Shown piece by piece: positions 18,516-27,700 of a stretch of 64,000 nucleotides of DNA. Source of the DNA: Aquimarina sp. Aq78 (GTDB lineage: Bacteria > Bacteroidota > Bacteroidia > Flavobacteriales > Flavobacteriaceae); assembly GCF_900299525.1 (NCBI RefSeq), contig NZ_OMKA01000036.1, positions 28,780-92,779 of the forward strand. Direction: 5' to 3'. How positions within the stretch are numbered: position 1 is the stretch's first letter; each line of letters begins with the position of its first letter. A program made the translations under genes and the position numbers. Under the pieces are notes generated by a model that saw only the letters and a program-made list of their open reading frames with translations, did not search any database and was not told where the DNA came from.

Positions 18516-19457
18516 TTACATTATAAAGTTAGAGCTGATCGACTCGTTTTTATGAACTTTGTTCATAACATCTGCAAATAGATTTGCACAGCTTACAACT
18601 CTGATTTTATTACTTTCTTGTTTTAGAGGAATAGAATCGGTTACAATTAATTCTTCTAATTTTGAGTTTTCTAATCGCTCATAAGCGCTACCCGAAAGGA
18701 TAGGATGAGTACAAATAGCTCTAACACTTTTTGCTCCTCTTTCGATCATTAGATCTGCTGCCTTGGTTAATGTTCCTGCGGTATCTACCATATCATCAAC
18801 TAAGACTACATTTTTTCCGGTTACATCTCCAATAAGTTCCATATGTGAAATCACATTGGCTTTTGCTCTTTGTTTATAGCAAATCACTACATCACTCGTT
18901 AATGCCTTAGAATAGGCATAAGCTCTTTTTGATCCTCCCATGTCTGGTGAAGCAATCGTAAGGTCGGTTAGATTTAGTGATTGCAGATAAGGCAAGAAAA
19001 TAGTAGAGGCAAATAGATGATCTACTGGTTTTTCAAAGAATCCCTGAATTTGATCTGCATGCAAATCCATTGTAATAATTCTTGTAGCTCCTGCTGTTTC
19101 AAGCATTTTTGCAATTAATTTTGCAGCAATAGGAACTCTTGGTTTGTCTTTTCTGTCCTGTCTGGCCCATCCATAATATGGCATCACAGCAGTGATATGT
19201 CTTGCAGAAGCTCTTTTGGCAGCATCAAGCATTAATAACATTTCCATAAGATGATCAGAATTAGGATGTGTTGATCCAATAATAAAAACTCTGGATCCTC
19301 TTACAGATTCTTCAAAAGAAGGTTGGAACTCACCATCACTATAGGTGGATGTAATAACATTACCTAATTTAGCACCATAGGCAGTTGCTATTTTTTCTGC
19401 AAGTTCGGTACTTTGACTACATGTAAAAAATTTTGCTTCTGTAACTGCGGTTGGCAT
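18516..19457 (-). CDS. prs: Ribose-phosphate pyrophosphokinase
   Basis: The enzyme makes PRPP from ribose 5-phosphate and ATP for nucleotide, His and Trp synthesis. The 313-residue protein shows the ATP-binding flexible loop (YYGWARQDRKDKPRVPI), the divalent-metal site MDLHADQIQGFF and the PRPP signature VVLVDDMVDTAGTL. It heads the prs-rplY unit and is transcribed divergently from the tRNA-Leu gene. Confidence 0.97.
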   Translation of the reverse strand: MPTAVTEAKFFTCSQSTELAEKIATAYGAKLGNVITSTYSDGEFQPSFEESVRGSRVFIIGSTHPNSDHLMEMLLMLDAAKRASARHITAVMPYYGWARQDRKDKPRVPIAAKLIAKMLETAGATRIITMDLHADQIQGFFEKPVDHLFASTIFLPYLQSLNLTDLTIASPDMGGSKRAYAYSKALTSDVVICYKQRAKANVISHMELIGDVTGKNVVLVDDMVDTAGTLTKAADLMIERGAKSVRAICTHPILSGSAYERLENSKLEELIVTDSIPLKQESNKIRVVSCANLFADVMNKVHKNESISSNFIM

Positions 19458-19510
19458 AGGGTAAAATGTTGTATTGTAATGAGTTAAAACTTTTTTCTAA
19501 AAACAAGGTG

Positions 19511-19518
19511 CAAATTTA
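19511..19518 (-). promoter_or_regulatory. Candidate -7 element (TAAATTTG) for prs-rplY
   Basis: Read on the minus strand this is TAAATTTG, an exact fit to the Bacteroidota -7 consensus TAnnTTTG, about 53 bases before the prs start codon. No clear -33 TTTG is seen at the expected distance. Confidence 0.4.
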
Positions 19519-19584
19519 GAAATTTATTTTCACTCTGGCCTTTATTTTATTAACTTATTTAATGGCCGGAAAAAAATATTTTGC

Positions 19585-19592
19585 TAATTTTG
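19585..19592 (+). promoter_or_regulatory. Candidate -7 element (TAATTTTG) for tRNA-Leu
   Basis: TAATTTTG fits TAnnTTTG and ends 12 bases before the first base of the tRNA, a typical distance for a stable-RNA promoter in this phylum. The -33 box is not convincing. Confidence 0.4.
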
Positions 19593-19604
19593 CCATCCGA
19601 ATAT

Positions 19605-19686
19605 GCTCGAGTGGCGGAATTGGTAGACGCGCTGGATTCAAAATCCAGTTCTTTCGGGAGTGTGGGTTCGATTCCCACCTCGAGTA
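19605..19686 (+). tRNA. tRNA-Leu (anticodon CAA)
   Basis: The 82-base gene folds into a class II tRNA. It has a 7-bp acceptor stem (GCTCGAG with CTCGAGT, the first pair a G-U), a D-arm with GGCGGAATTGGTAGACGCGC, an anticodon stem CTGGA/TCCAG around a TTCAAAA loop (anticodon CAA), a variable arm TTCTTTCGGGAG, and a T-arm GTGGGTTCGATTCCCAC. The CCA end is not encoded. It separates the core block from the accessory PKS region. Confidence 0.95.
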
Positions 19687-19698
19687 CTTAGATTAACT

Positions 19699-19722
19699 CT
19701 TTGATTTTCAAAGGGTTTTTTT
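19699..19722 (+). terminator. Intrinsic terminator of tRNA-Leu
   Basis: CTTTGA/TCAAAG form a short stem around TTT, followed by GG and a run of seven T (19716-19722), starting 13 bases after the tRNA. It should end the tRNA transcript. Confidence 0.75.
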
Positions 19723-20415
19723 GCTTTTGACTGCTTCTTGTTTTTTCTTCTTCTTTTAGATTTAAAATGGGTGGGCCAACTTCATAGGAATATACAAGCA
19801 GCAATATCGTCTAATCAAAATGCACTTAGACAGACGAATACCTTAAATGAACTGGAAATAAACATCATTATTCAATTCAATTTATTATTTTCGACTATAC
19901 CTAAAAATCCCTCAACGATACTAATAAACTAAAAATATGAGTTTCAAAGAATTTGAAGACTGTTTCACTATGGATAGAATGCCTTCAGAAGTCTGTAAAT
20001 TGTTATTTAATAAACAACTTTGTATTCGCAAAGAACATCATTAATGGTTACCTCTGATAAAAGGTATTATGCTTCTCAGCAAAATATTATTAAGAATGAA
20101 AATGCTTACCAAATAGGTTTTTTTCTATTTTTTTGGAGTACTTATTAAGAGTTTTAAAAATGTAATCAATTGAGTTGTAATGCTTTGTGATTGTTTGAAT
20201 CTACTCGAAAAATGCAGTGTGTTCAAATTGTTATTTATACTAGCACTCATTATAAAATTAACATAAAATTAAGAAGATATGTGAGAAAGTCATTATAATT
20301 TTACTGGTGAAATAATCTTTGTGAAAAAACGAAGTGAAGTTTCGTTATTGTTTCTTATTTTTTTATTAGAGATAAGAAATGTTTAAAAAGTGAACACAGG
20401 TCAAAAGCAAATTTT
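19723..20415 (+). other. AT-rich accessory spacer, no convincing gene
   Basis: Most of the gap between tRNA-Leu and the antiterminator gene is AT-rich and lacks convincing genes. A 64-codon frame at 19738-19932 starts in a T-rich run and has no recognisable motif. A 35-codon frame at 19937-20044 (MSFKEFEDCFTMDRMPSEVC...) has an amphipathic, gene-like composition and could be the remnant of a longer gene, but I cannot name a family. The position next to a tRNA gene would suit a decayed integration scar. Confidence 0.3.
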
Positions 20416-20737
20416 GCTAACTGACCAACCCCCGGTGTGATATTCGAACTTTTTCGAATCTTAATATTACCAATACCCCATTAATTACTTTTTTTTAAAT
20501 TGATAAGAATCAGTTGATTGGAAAATACTAATTGACCAACCATAAGTATGTCCAATCTTAAAAATGCATATCTACAATCGTCTATTGATGCTCACAACTT
20601 CTTTAATTAACCTTAGAAGATTAAAGATTTTTATCAACTCTTAATAAACCGACTTAAATAATGGCTACACCTAAACCTAACCAGATTTTTTAAAACCAAA
20701 TAAGAATCAGTTGATTGGAAATGCTAATTGACCAACC
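20416..20737 (+). repeat. Three copies of a 15-base motif RCTAAYTGACCAACC
   Basis: The motif occurs at 20416-20430, 20527-20541 and 20723-20737, all on the plus strand upstream of the antiterminator gene. Copies two and three lie within the duplicated leader; copy one stands alone, 111 bases before copy two, and is followed by a small hairpin (ATTCGAA/TTCGAAT, 20442-20459). The core TTGACCAA recurs in a palindrome at 40592-40607. It may be a protein-binding or RNA-level signal of the locus. Confidence 0.55.
20504..20685 (+). repeat. Duplicated leader, copy 1, ending in an abortive start codon
   Basis: This segment is an imperfect tandem copy of 20701-20894. The first about 55 bases and the last about 75 bases are nearly identical, whereas the middle (about 20556-20615) is diverged. 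It ends with ATG (20661) and a 10-codon frame MATPKPNQIF that stops at 20691-20693, a ghost of the real N-terminus MNTPKPNQTIY. A stem GATTGGA (20516-20522) / TCCAATC (20551-20557) encloses the 15-base repeat motif. Confidence 0.75.
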
Positions 20738-20894
20738 ATAAGTATGTCCAATTGTTAAATATATTTATCCACAACCACGAATCTAAGATCTATTAATGTT
20801 CCAACTTTATTAATTGATCTTAGAAGATTAAAGATATTTTATCAACTCTTAAATAAACCGACTTAAATAATGAATACACCTAAACCTAATCAGA
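20701..20894 (+). repeat. Duplicated leader, copy 2, containing the true start of the antiterminator gene
   Basis: This is the second copy of the leader; it reads into the first codons of the NusG-like gene (ATG at 20870). The stem around the 15-base motif is kept (ATTGGA/TCCAAT), although the flanking base has changed, which suggests the structure matters. A shared block TTAGAAGATTAAAGAT and ACCGACTTAAATAATG directly precedes the start codon in both copies. Confidence 0.75.
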
Positions 20895-21457
20895 CCATAT
20901 ATCCGAGAACGGTACTGGAGAGAAGAAGAAAAAGAAATGAGAAAAACTGGTATGTTTTTTATACTTCACCACGTGCCGAGAAAATAGTATACAACGATCT
21001 TTTAGCAAGAGAATATGATGCGTTTCTTCCATTGACTAAAACATTGAAAGTTTGGAAAAATAGACAGAAAAAACTCATAGAATCTCCGCTTTTTCCAAGT
21101 TATATTTTCGTAAATACTAAAATGAGCGAGATATATGATATCTCCAGAATTCCCAAAATAGCTACATATATTAAGTGTGGACAAAATCCTTCCGTCATTC
21201 CACCAAATGATATAAATACTATAAAAAAAATGCTATTACTTGAACAAGATGTCTCTGTCGAAACTATTTTTTGTGAAGGAGAGCAAGTAAAAATTGTTCA
21301 CGGACCTTTAACCGGTCATGAAGGCATTTTGGTACAGGAAAAAGGTAAAACAAGATTTGGGATTCGTCTCAAAGAAATAAACCATACAGTGTTTATTAAT
21401 GTTTGTACCAATATTTTACAAAAAGTAAATAGTCCTTGTACAGTTAAAGAAAAGTAG
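20870..21457 (+). CDS. NusG-paralogue transcription antiterminator (UpxY/LoaP/RfaH type)
   Basis: The 195-residue protein has an NGN domain (about 24-125, NWYVFYTSPRAEKIVYNDL, then SPLFPSYIFV) and a C-terminal KOW domain (about 135-185, CEGEQVKIVHGPLTGHEGILV). It is a specialised NusG paralogue, not housekeeping NusG, judged by its position alone at the head of a giant operon. Family knowledge: UpxY proteins drive capsule operons in Bacteroides, and LoaP drives long polyketide operons in Firmicutes, both by suppressing premature termination. Here it would keep polymerase processive over the >40 kb PKS operon. The start is fixed by the conserved leader copies. The 256-base gap to the PKS holds two stem-loops that may be its targets. 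Confidence 0.9.
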   Translation: MNTPKPNQTIYPRTVLERRRKRNEKNWYVFYTSPRAEKIVYNDLLAREYDAFLPLTKTLKVWKNRQKKLIESPLFPSYIFVNTKMSEIYDISRIPKIATYIKCGQNPSVIPPNDINTIKKMLLLEQDVSVETIFCEGEQVKIVHGPLTGHEGILVQEKGKTRFGIRLKEINHTVFINVCTNILQKVNSPCTVKEK

Positions 21458-21492
21458 CCACCCACTCCCTGTATTTTCAAAATATCCCTTCG

Positions 21493-21515
21493 GTGTTAAT
21501 CTAGATGTTTAACAC
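21493..21515 (+). promoter_or_regulatory. Stem-loop 1 between antiterminator gene and PKS
   Basis: GTGTTAA (21493-21499) and TTAACAC (21509-21515) form a 7-bp stem with a 9-base loop, 36 bases after the stop of the antiterminator gene. No T-run follows. It could be a pause or regulatory hairpin. Confidence 0.4.
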
Positions 21516-21630
21516 TATCCACCTTATGTCTTTAAAGTTAAATCTGCTTAAAACGAAAAAGCACTTTTATACTTGAGGAAGGGAACGAATAGATATTAAT
21601 AAATTTTATAAGAAGTATCAGAGATATTTG

Positions 21631-21666
21631 TTGAGTTTTTGCAGTATAACAACTACAAAAACTCAA
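21631..21666 (+). promoter_or_regulatory. Stem-loop 2: perfect 11-bp hairpin just upstream of the first PKS gene
   Basis: TTGAGTTTTTG (21631-21641) and CAAAAACTCAA (21656-21666) are perfectly complementary around a 14-base loop. The hairpin ends 47 bases before the PKS start codon. It lacks a downstream T-run but would make a stable RNA or pause structure, and is the best candidate for an attenuation or NusG-paralogue recognition element. Confidence 0.5.
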
Positions 21667-21713
21667 TAAAATATTAACTATTCAGGTACCTTTTCATAGT
21701 TATTACAAAGAAA

Positions 21714-24700
21714 ATGATAGATAAAGAAATACTATTAGAATCAACAGAGGATTATCTTAAATCCCTTATATCCGAATTTGCTGAAATATCAATAGGGGAT
21801 AATTGTGTTTCTACTCCATTTCAGGAATTAGGAATTGATTCATTTCGTATTCTGCAGATTATTAAGAAATTAGAAGAAGAATTTGGAACTTTGCCCAAAA
21901 CCTTACTTTTTGAAAATTTCAATATCGGTGATTTAAGTCATTATTTCGTTGATAAATATGAGGAAGTACTTCGAGAAAAATTTAAGAAAGAAGGAGATGA
22001 TAGTTATGTAACTGAGCATTCTGATGAGGAAACGTCAAATCCTACCAAAGAAATTTCGAAAGTAGTTAACAGTCAGCTAAAAAATACTTCACAGAAAACA
22101 GCCATTCTTATATTAGAAAAAGAAGCTAATAAACACCCTGAATTACAGGAATTGGTGAAAAAACTCTTCAACCAATATAAGAATGAAGGTTCTGCATCAA
22201 GAGGTACAAGGAATATAGCTCCTAATCTTTTTATTGGTGCCAATAAAAAGGGATATTTTAATTATAGCCGTTATAAGGATATCATACTAGTGTATAGCTA
22301 TACAGGAGCCAAAGATTATCTACCCGTTATTACAGAAGAAATATATCAATACTGTACCAACAATGATTTTGAACTCAACCTTTTCACAGTCGAGGAAGTA
22401 AATTCGATAGGAGGAGTTTTGTTTACAGCTACTCCCTTTGGCGTTTTATCAAGGGTAAATATAAAAGACTTCACACTTCAAGGAAGCAAGATGCGTCGTT
22501 TACGCTATCAGGTATCAAAGTTTGAAAGAACAGGAAAATGCAGAACCGAAGAATATCAGAATGGTTCTGATAAAGAGGTAGATAAAAACATTGCCAGAAT
22601 TATTGATGAATGGTGTGCCCCCAGGACAATGGTTAACCCGCTCATCCATATGGTTAAAGAAGAAATTCTATCAGGTAACTTAAGTACAGAGCACAGGCTT
22701 TTTCTGACGTATCTTGATGATGTCCTACAGAATGTAATCCTTATCTCAAGATTGTCATCAGAAGAAAATGGGTATTTAATGGATTTAGAATTCTACCCAA
22801 AGGAAATGCCCTTAGGAGGATTGGAATTTGCAATCGTGAATATTATCAAAATTTTAGAAACCGAAGAGTGTACTACTTTAAGTTTAGGAGGTACATATGG
22901 TTGTAAACTAGACTCTTCTCCAAATGCGGATTCTGAATTGGATAAAACATTGGATTATCTGCGCGGGCAAAATATTTTTAACGACGAAGGAAATTTACAG
23001 TTCAAAAATAAATTTAGACCAGAGCATAATACTGTATTTCTTTCTAGGCCCGTAGGAAGCAATCCTGATAATGTAACCGACATTATTATGATGATTGCAG
23101 ATCCGATGAAAATGCAAACTTCAGATGAGGAAAATCACACCTTCTCCAAATTAAATAAGCAAGCTGCTGCACCAGAACTAAAAACAAGGAAACAGGATAT
23201 ATCAAATACAATTGGAAAATTTAATCAGGTTAAAGAAAATCAACAAGAAGAGAAATACGGATTGGTGATTGCAGGAGAAGAGCGATCTGTTATACTATCA
23301 GAGTATGGTTATAACCCTTTGAATATTCCAGATGATCAGGTTACATTTGATCTGAAAACTGACTCGTGGGCTCAATTGGAGTTACCAGCTATTCAAAATC
23401 AGTTAGGCTTTTTGTATACGCAGCTTCAGCAACCGGTAGATTTGGTCGAGAGCTTAAAAAGTATTTTTCCTTTTTCTTATTTTACGTTAACTACTGCAGG
23501 TCGCACTGCAGAACGCGCTTTTTGTAAATCATGGTCTAAAAAAGGGAAAGTACTTCAGAATTTGCTTTTTCCTACGGCAATTTTCCATCAGATTGAAAAT
23601 GGATTTGCACCAATAGAACTCCCACATCCTGAGGTGTACAGATTAGATTCTGAAGAACAATATAAAGGAAACCTGAATTGGGAAAACCTTAAAAAGCAAG
23701 TAGAAGAAGACCCTAAGTCCGTAGCTTTTGTTTTTATCGAGATGAATGATAATGCTGCCGGCGGAGCGCCAGTATCCTTACAGCATCTCAAACAAGTCAA
23801 AAATTTCCTTTCAGAATATGCAATTCCTCTTGTTTTTGATACTACAAGAATTGTAGAAAATGCTTTATTTATCTTAGAACATGAAAACGAATTTATTGGT
23901 AAAAATGTTTGGGATGTAGTAAAGGAAATGACCTCTTATGCAGATGCTATAATTACAAGTCTGGCTAAGAATTTTTGTGTAGACAAAGGAGGATTGATCG
24001 GTACTAATGATGTTGAACTCTACAATAAAATTCAAAAATTTATTCAGGAAGAAAGCATTGGACTTGATGTAATCGATAAAAAAGTTATTGCGTTATCCTT
24101 TCATAACAAGAATAAAATTGAGACTCGAGTCCGTAATAGATTGCAATCTGTACGAACAATCTGGAGAGCTTTAAAACAACAAGGAATTCCTGTCGTACAA
24201 CCAGCATTAGGGCATTGTATATTGATTGATGTTAAACAGGTTCCTGAATTTAAATCATTTAAGTACCCTGTAGCGTCATTTGTATCCTGGTTATATCTAA
24301 GTACAGGGATTCGTGCTGGGGCTCATAATGTAGGAATGCAAAAAGACACAGAAATTAATAATTTGGTACGCTTGGCCATTCCGGTAGGTTTAAAACATGA
24401 AAAAATAGAAGAAATCACCAATAGGTTGGTTAAAGCCTTTAAGGAAAAAAATAATATCTCTGAAATCTTACCAGAGGAAAATCAAGCGGAAACATTTGGT
24501 AATATCTATACCAATTTCAAACTCAAAAAATATCATAACCCTTCTGGAGAAGTAGTTTCAAAAGCACTCAATTCTGGAGTCTCTTCAATAGATTCGGTAA
24601 CCAAAGGAAAATCTACACAGGCTGATCTAGATATTGAGGTAAAGGAAACTGAGGCAAATGAGGATATACAAAGTAATAAACCTTACCAAACAGGAGATAT

Positions 24701-27700
24701 TGCTATTGTTGGGATAGCGGGCCGTTATCCTAAGGCCAAAAACATGAGCGAATTCTGGAACAACCTAGTTCAAGGAAGAGATTGTGTTGAAGATATACCC
24801 GATACCCGTTTTGAGCAACGCCTTCATAATAAATTTTCAGAGAAATACCGTGGAGGATTCATTGACGATGTAGATAAATTTGATTCACTGTTTTTTAATA
24901 TCTCTCCTAGAGAAGCAGAATATTTGGATCCTCAAGAAAGGCTTTTTCTTGAAGTGGCTTGGGAAACACTCGAAGATGCTGGTTATTATCCAGAAACATT
25001 AATAGACGACAATACTCCCCGAAATATAGGAGTTTATGTAGGAGCAGTATGGACACTTTATCAAGTGATCGGTACAGAAGAAAAACTAAAAGAGAATTTT
25101 GTTAGTCCCAGTTCACATTTATGGGGCATTGCCAATCGCGTGTCATATGCTTTTAACCTTTCTGGCCCGAGTTTACCTATAGATACAGCTTGCTCCTCGA
25201 GTCTAAGTGCATTATATCTGGCCTGTGAAGCAATCTATAAAGGAGAATGCTCTGGTGCCATTGTAGGCGGAGTTAATCTTGATGTGCATCAAAGTAAAAT
25301 AGATATTAATAAAAGTGGAGGAGCACTTTCAGCAGATGGTGTATGCCGTACCTTCGGTAAAGATGCTAACGGCTATGTAGCTGGTGAAGGCGTTGGTGCC
25401 GTTTATATTAAACCTCTTGATAAAGCAGTAAAGGACGGAGATCATGTTTACGGAGTGATCAAAGGTATCGCCGTCAATCATGGTGGAAAAACCAGTGGAT
25501 TTATGGTGCCCAGCCCTAAATCACAAGCACAGGTAGTTACTGCAGCATTAGAAAATGCAAAAATCGACGCCCGAAGCATTGGTTATGTCGAAGCGCACGG
25601 AACAGGGACAGAACTAGGTGACCCTATCGAAATTTCGGGTTTAACTACTGCCTTTCAGGAATATAATGTAGATAAACAAGAATGTTCTATAGGTTCAGTA
25701 AAAACCAATATTGGACACCTTGAAGCCGCAGCGGGTATCGTAGGATTGCATAAGGTACTCTTGCAAATGAAATATAGAAAACTTGTTCCTTCCCTGCATT
25801 CTTCTGAGTTAAATCCTTTCATCGATTTTAAAAATTCACCTTTCTATGTAGAGCAAACGGTTAAAGAATGGAAACCTAAGGAAATTGATGGTGTTCAATA
25901 CCCTCTTCGAGCAGGAATTAGTTCTTTTGGAGCAGGAGGAGCCAATGCACATATTATCATTGAAGAATATGTAACTCCGGTTGAGCAACAAAAAGAATTA
26001 CCTTCAAAATTTAAAGAGTATATCTTTCCGCTTTCAGCCAGAAATGAAGGTCAACTTCGGGAAACAGCAGTTCGCTTGCGCACATTCCTTCAGAAAGATT
26101 TATCAGAAGAAGAACTACTTAACAGTAAAGATATAGCACATACTTTACAAATAGGAAGAAAATCTTTTGATCATCGCCTAGTTATTATTGCAAAAACAAA
26201 AAAAGAACTGGTTCAAAAACTTACTTCATTTATTGACGGCAAGCAAGACAATACGATGCATGTTGGAGAAGTAAAAAACAGTCAAAATATTACACGTTTA
26301 TTAAATCGTAAGGAAAAAGAAGAGTTTATTAAATTCCTATCTCAAAGCGGAGATTTAAGTAAACTAGCCCAACTCTGGAGCGTTGGATTTCTTGCAGATT
26401 GGCAAGGAATACAAGCCCTGGAAACAGGAGTAAAGATTTCTTTACCAACTTACCCTTTTGCAGATAAGCGACACTGGATTTCTGATGATACTTCAGAATC
26501 ATCTAACCTTACCTTACATTCAACCACAGCCCTTCATCCGTTAATCGATTCCAATGAATCGACATTCGAAAGACAGGTTTTCAAGAAAACTTTTCATGAC
26601 AAGGATTTCTTTATATATGATCATCTGGTATCAGAAATCCCAACTTTACCAGGTGTTGCTTATCTGGATTTTGCAAGAAAAGCCGGAGAACTGGCAACAG
26701 GAAGAAAGGTTCAAATAATTAAAAATATTCTCTGGCTAAGCCCGCTCACTGTAGTTGATTCGGCCCCCAGAGAAGTATGTATAGAATTGAAACCTAACGG
26801 AGGATTAGTACATTTTGAAGTATTTAGTGAAGAAGAAAATAATACAAAGCAAATATATTCACAAGGAAAACTTATATATGCAACTCATCAGGAGTTAACT
26901 GCAGAACCCGAATATATAGATTTAGAAGAGATTCGTACAAGATGTGCAAAAGTTACCCATGGAAAGGAAGCATATCCACTTTTTAAATCACTGGGATTGG
27001 ATTTGGGGCCAAGTTTTCAGGTGCTTCAGGATATTTTCAAAAATGACGATGAAATATTAGGAGAACTCCTTATTCCAGAAATCCGAAATAACGATTTTAA
27101 TGATTACCTGCTCCACCCTTCCCTTGTGGATGGTTCTTTTCAAGCAGGTATGGCGGCACAATTAGGAGCACAAACCGGAGAGATGTTTGTACCGTACTCA
27201 ATTGGTGAAGTCGAAATTTTACAACCGCTAAAACCAAAATGTTTTAGTTACGTCAAAAAGGTAAATAATCCTGGTTCTAAGGTGTCCAAAGTGAATGTTT
27301 TTATTGTGGATGAGGATGGAATGATACTTGTAAAAATTAGGGAGTCTATAGGAGTTCCACTGGTTAGTGTTCACGAAAAGCCGGATCAGACCAAAGAAGA
27401 AGAATATTCAAAACTGTATTATTCTCACGAATGGCAGGAATCTTCATTAGAACAAGAAAAAGTAACACTTGATAAATCAGGGCCTATTTTACTTTTTAGT
27501 CCAGATGAAAAACTCCGAAAAGTTTATAAAAATCGATTTAAGAAAGGTGAAGATATTATACTGGTCGAACCTGGAGATTCTTATGAGGAATTAGGTGATC
27601 AGAGGTACAAGATCAATCCACAAAATGATGAGAATTTTAAGAAGCTTTTTGAAGCTTTGAATAAGGATGTCATCAAGAAAATATGTTTTGCGTGGCCAAT

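Noticed and set aside
19738..19932. 64-codon plus-strand frame after the tRNA-Leu terminator
   Set aside because: It begins in a T-rich run, has no recognisable motif or plausible start context, and lies in a gene-poor stretch; kept only as part of the spacer description.
23305..24560. Calling the PLP domain of protein A a true tryptophanase that makes indole
   Set aside because: Fold and PLP residues fit the family, but the domain is embedded in a PKS after an ACP, so carrier-bound or cysteine-type substrates are more plausible; substrate specificity cannot be read from the sequence.
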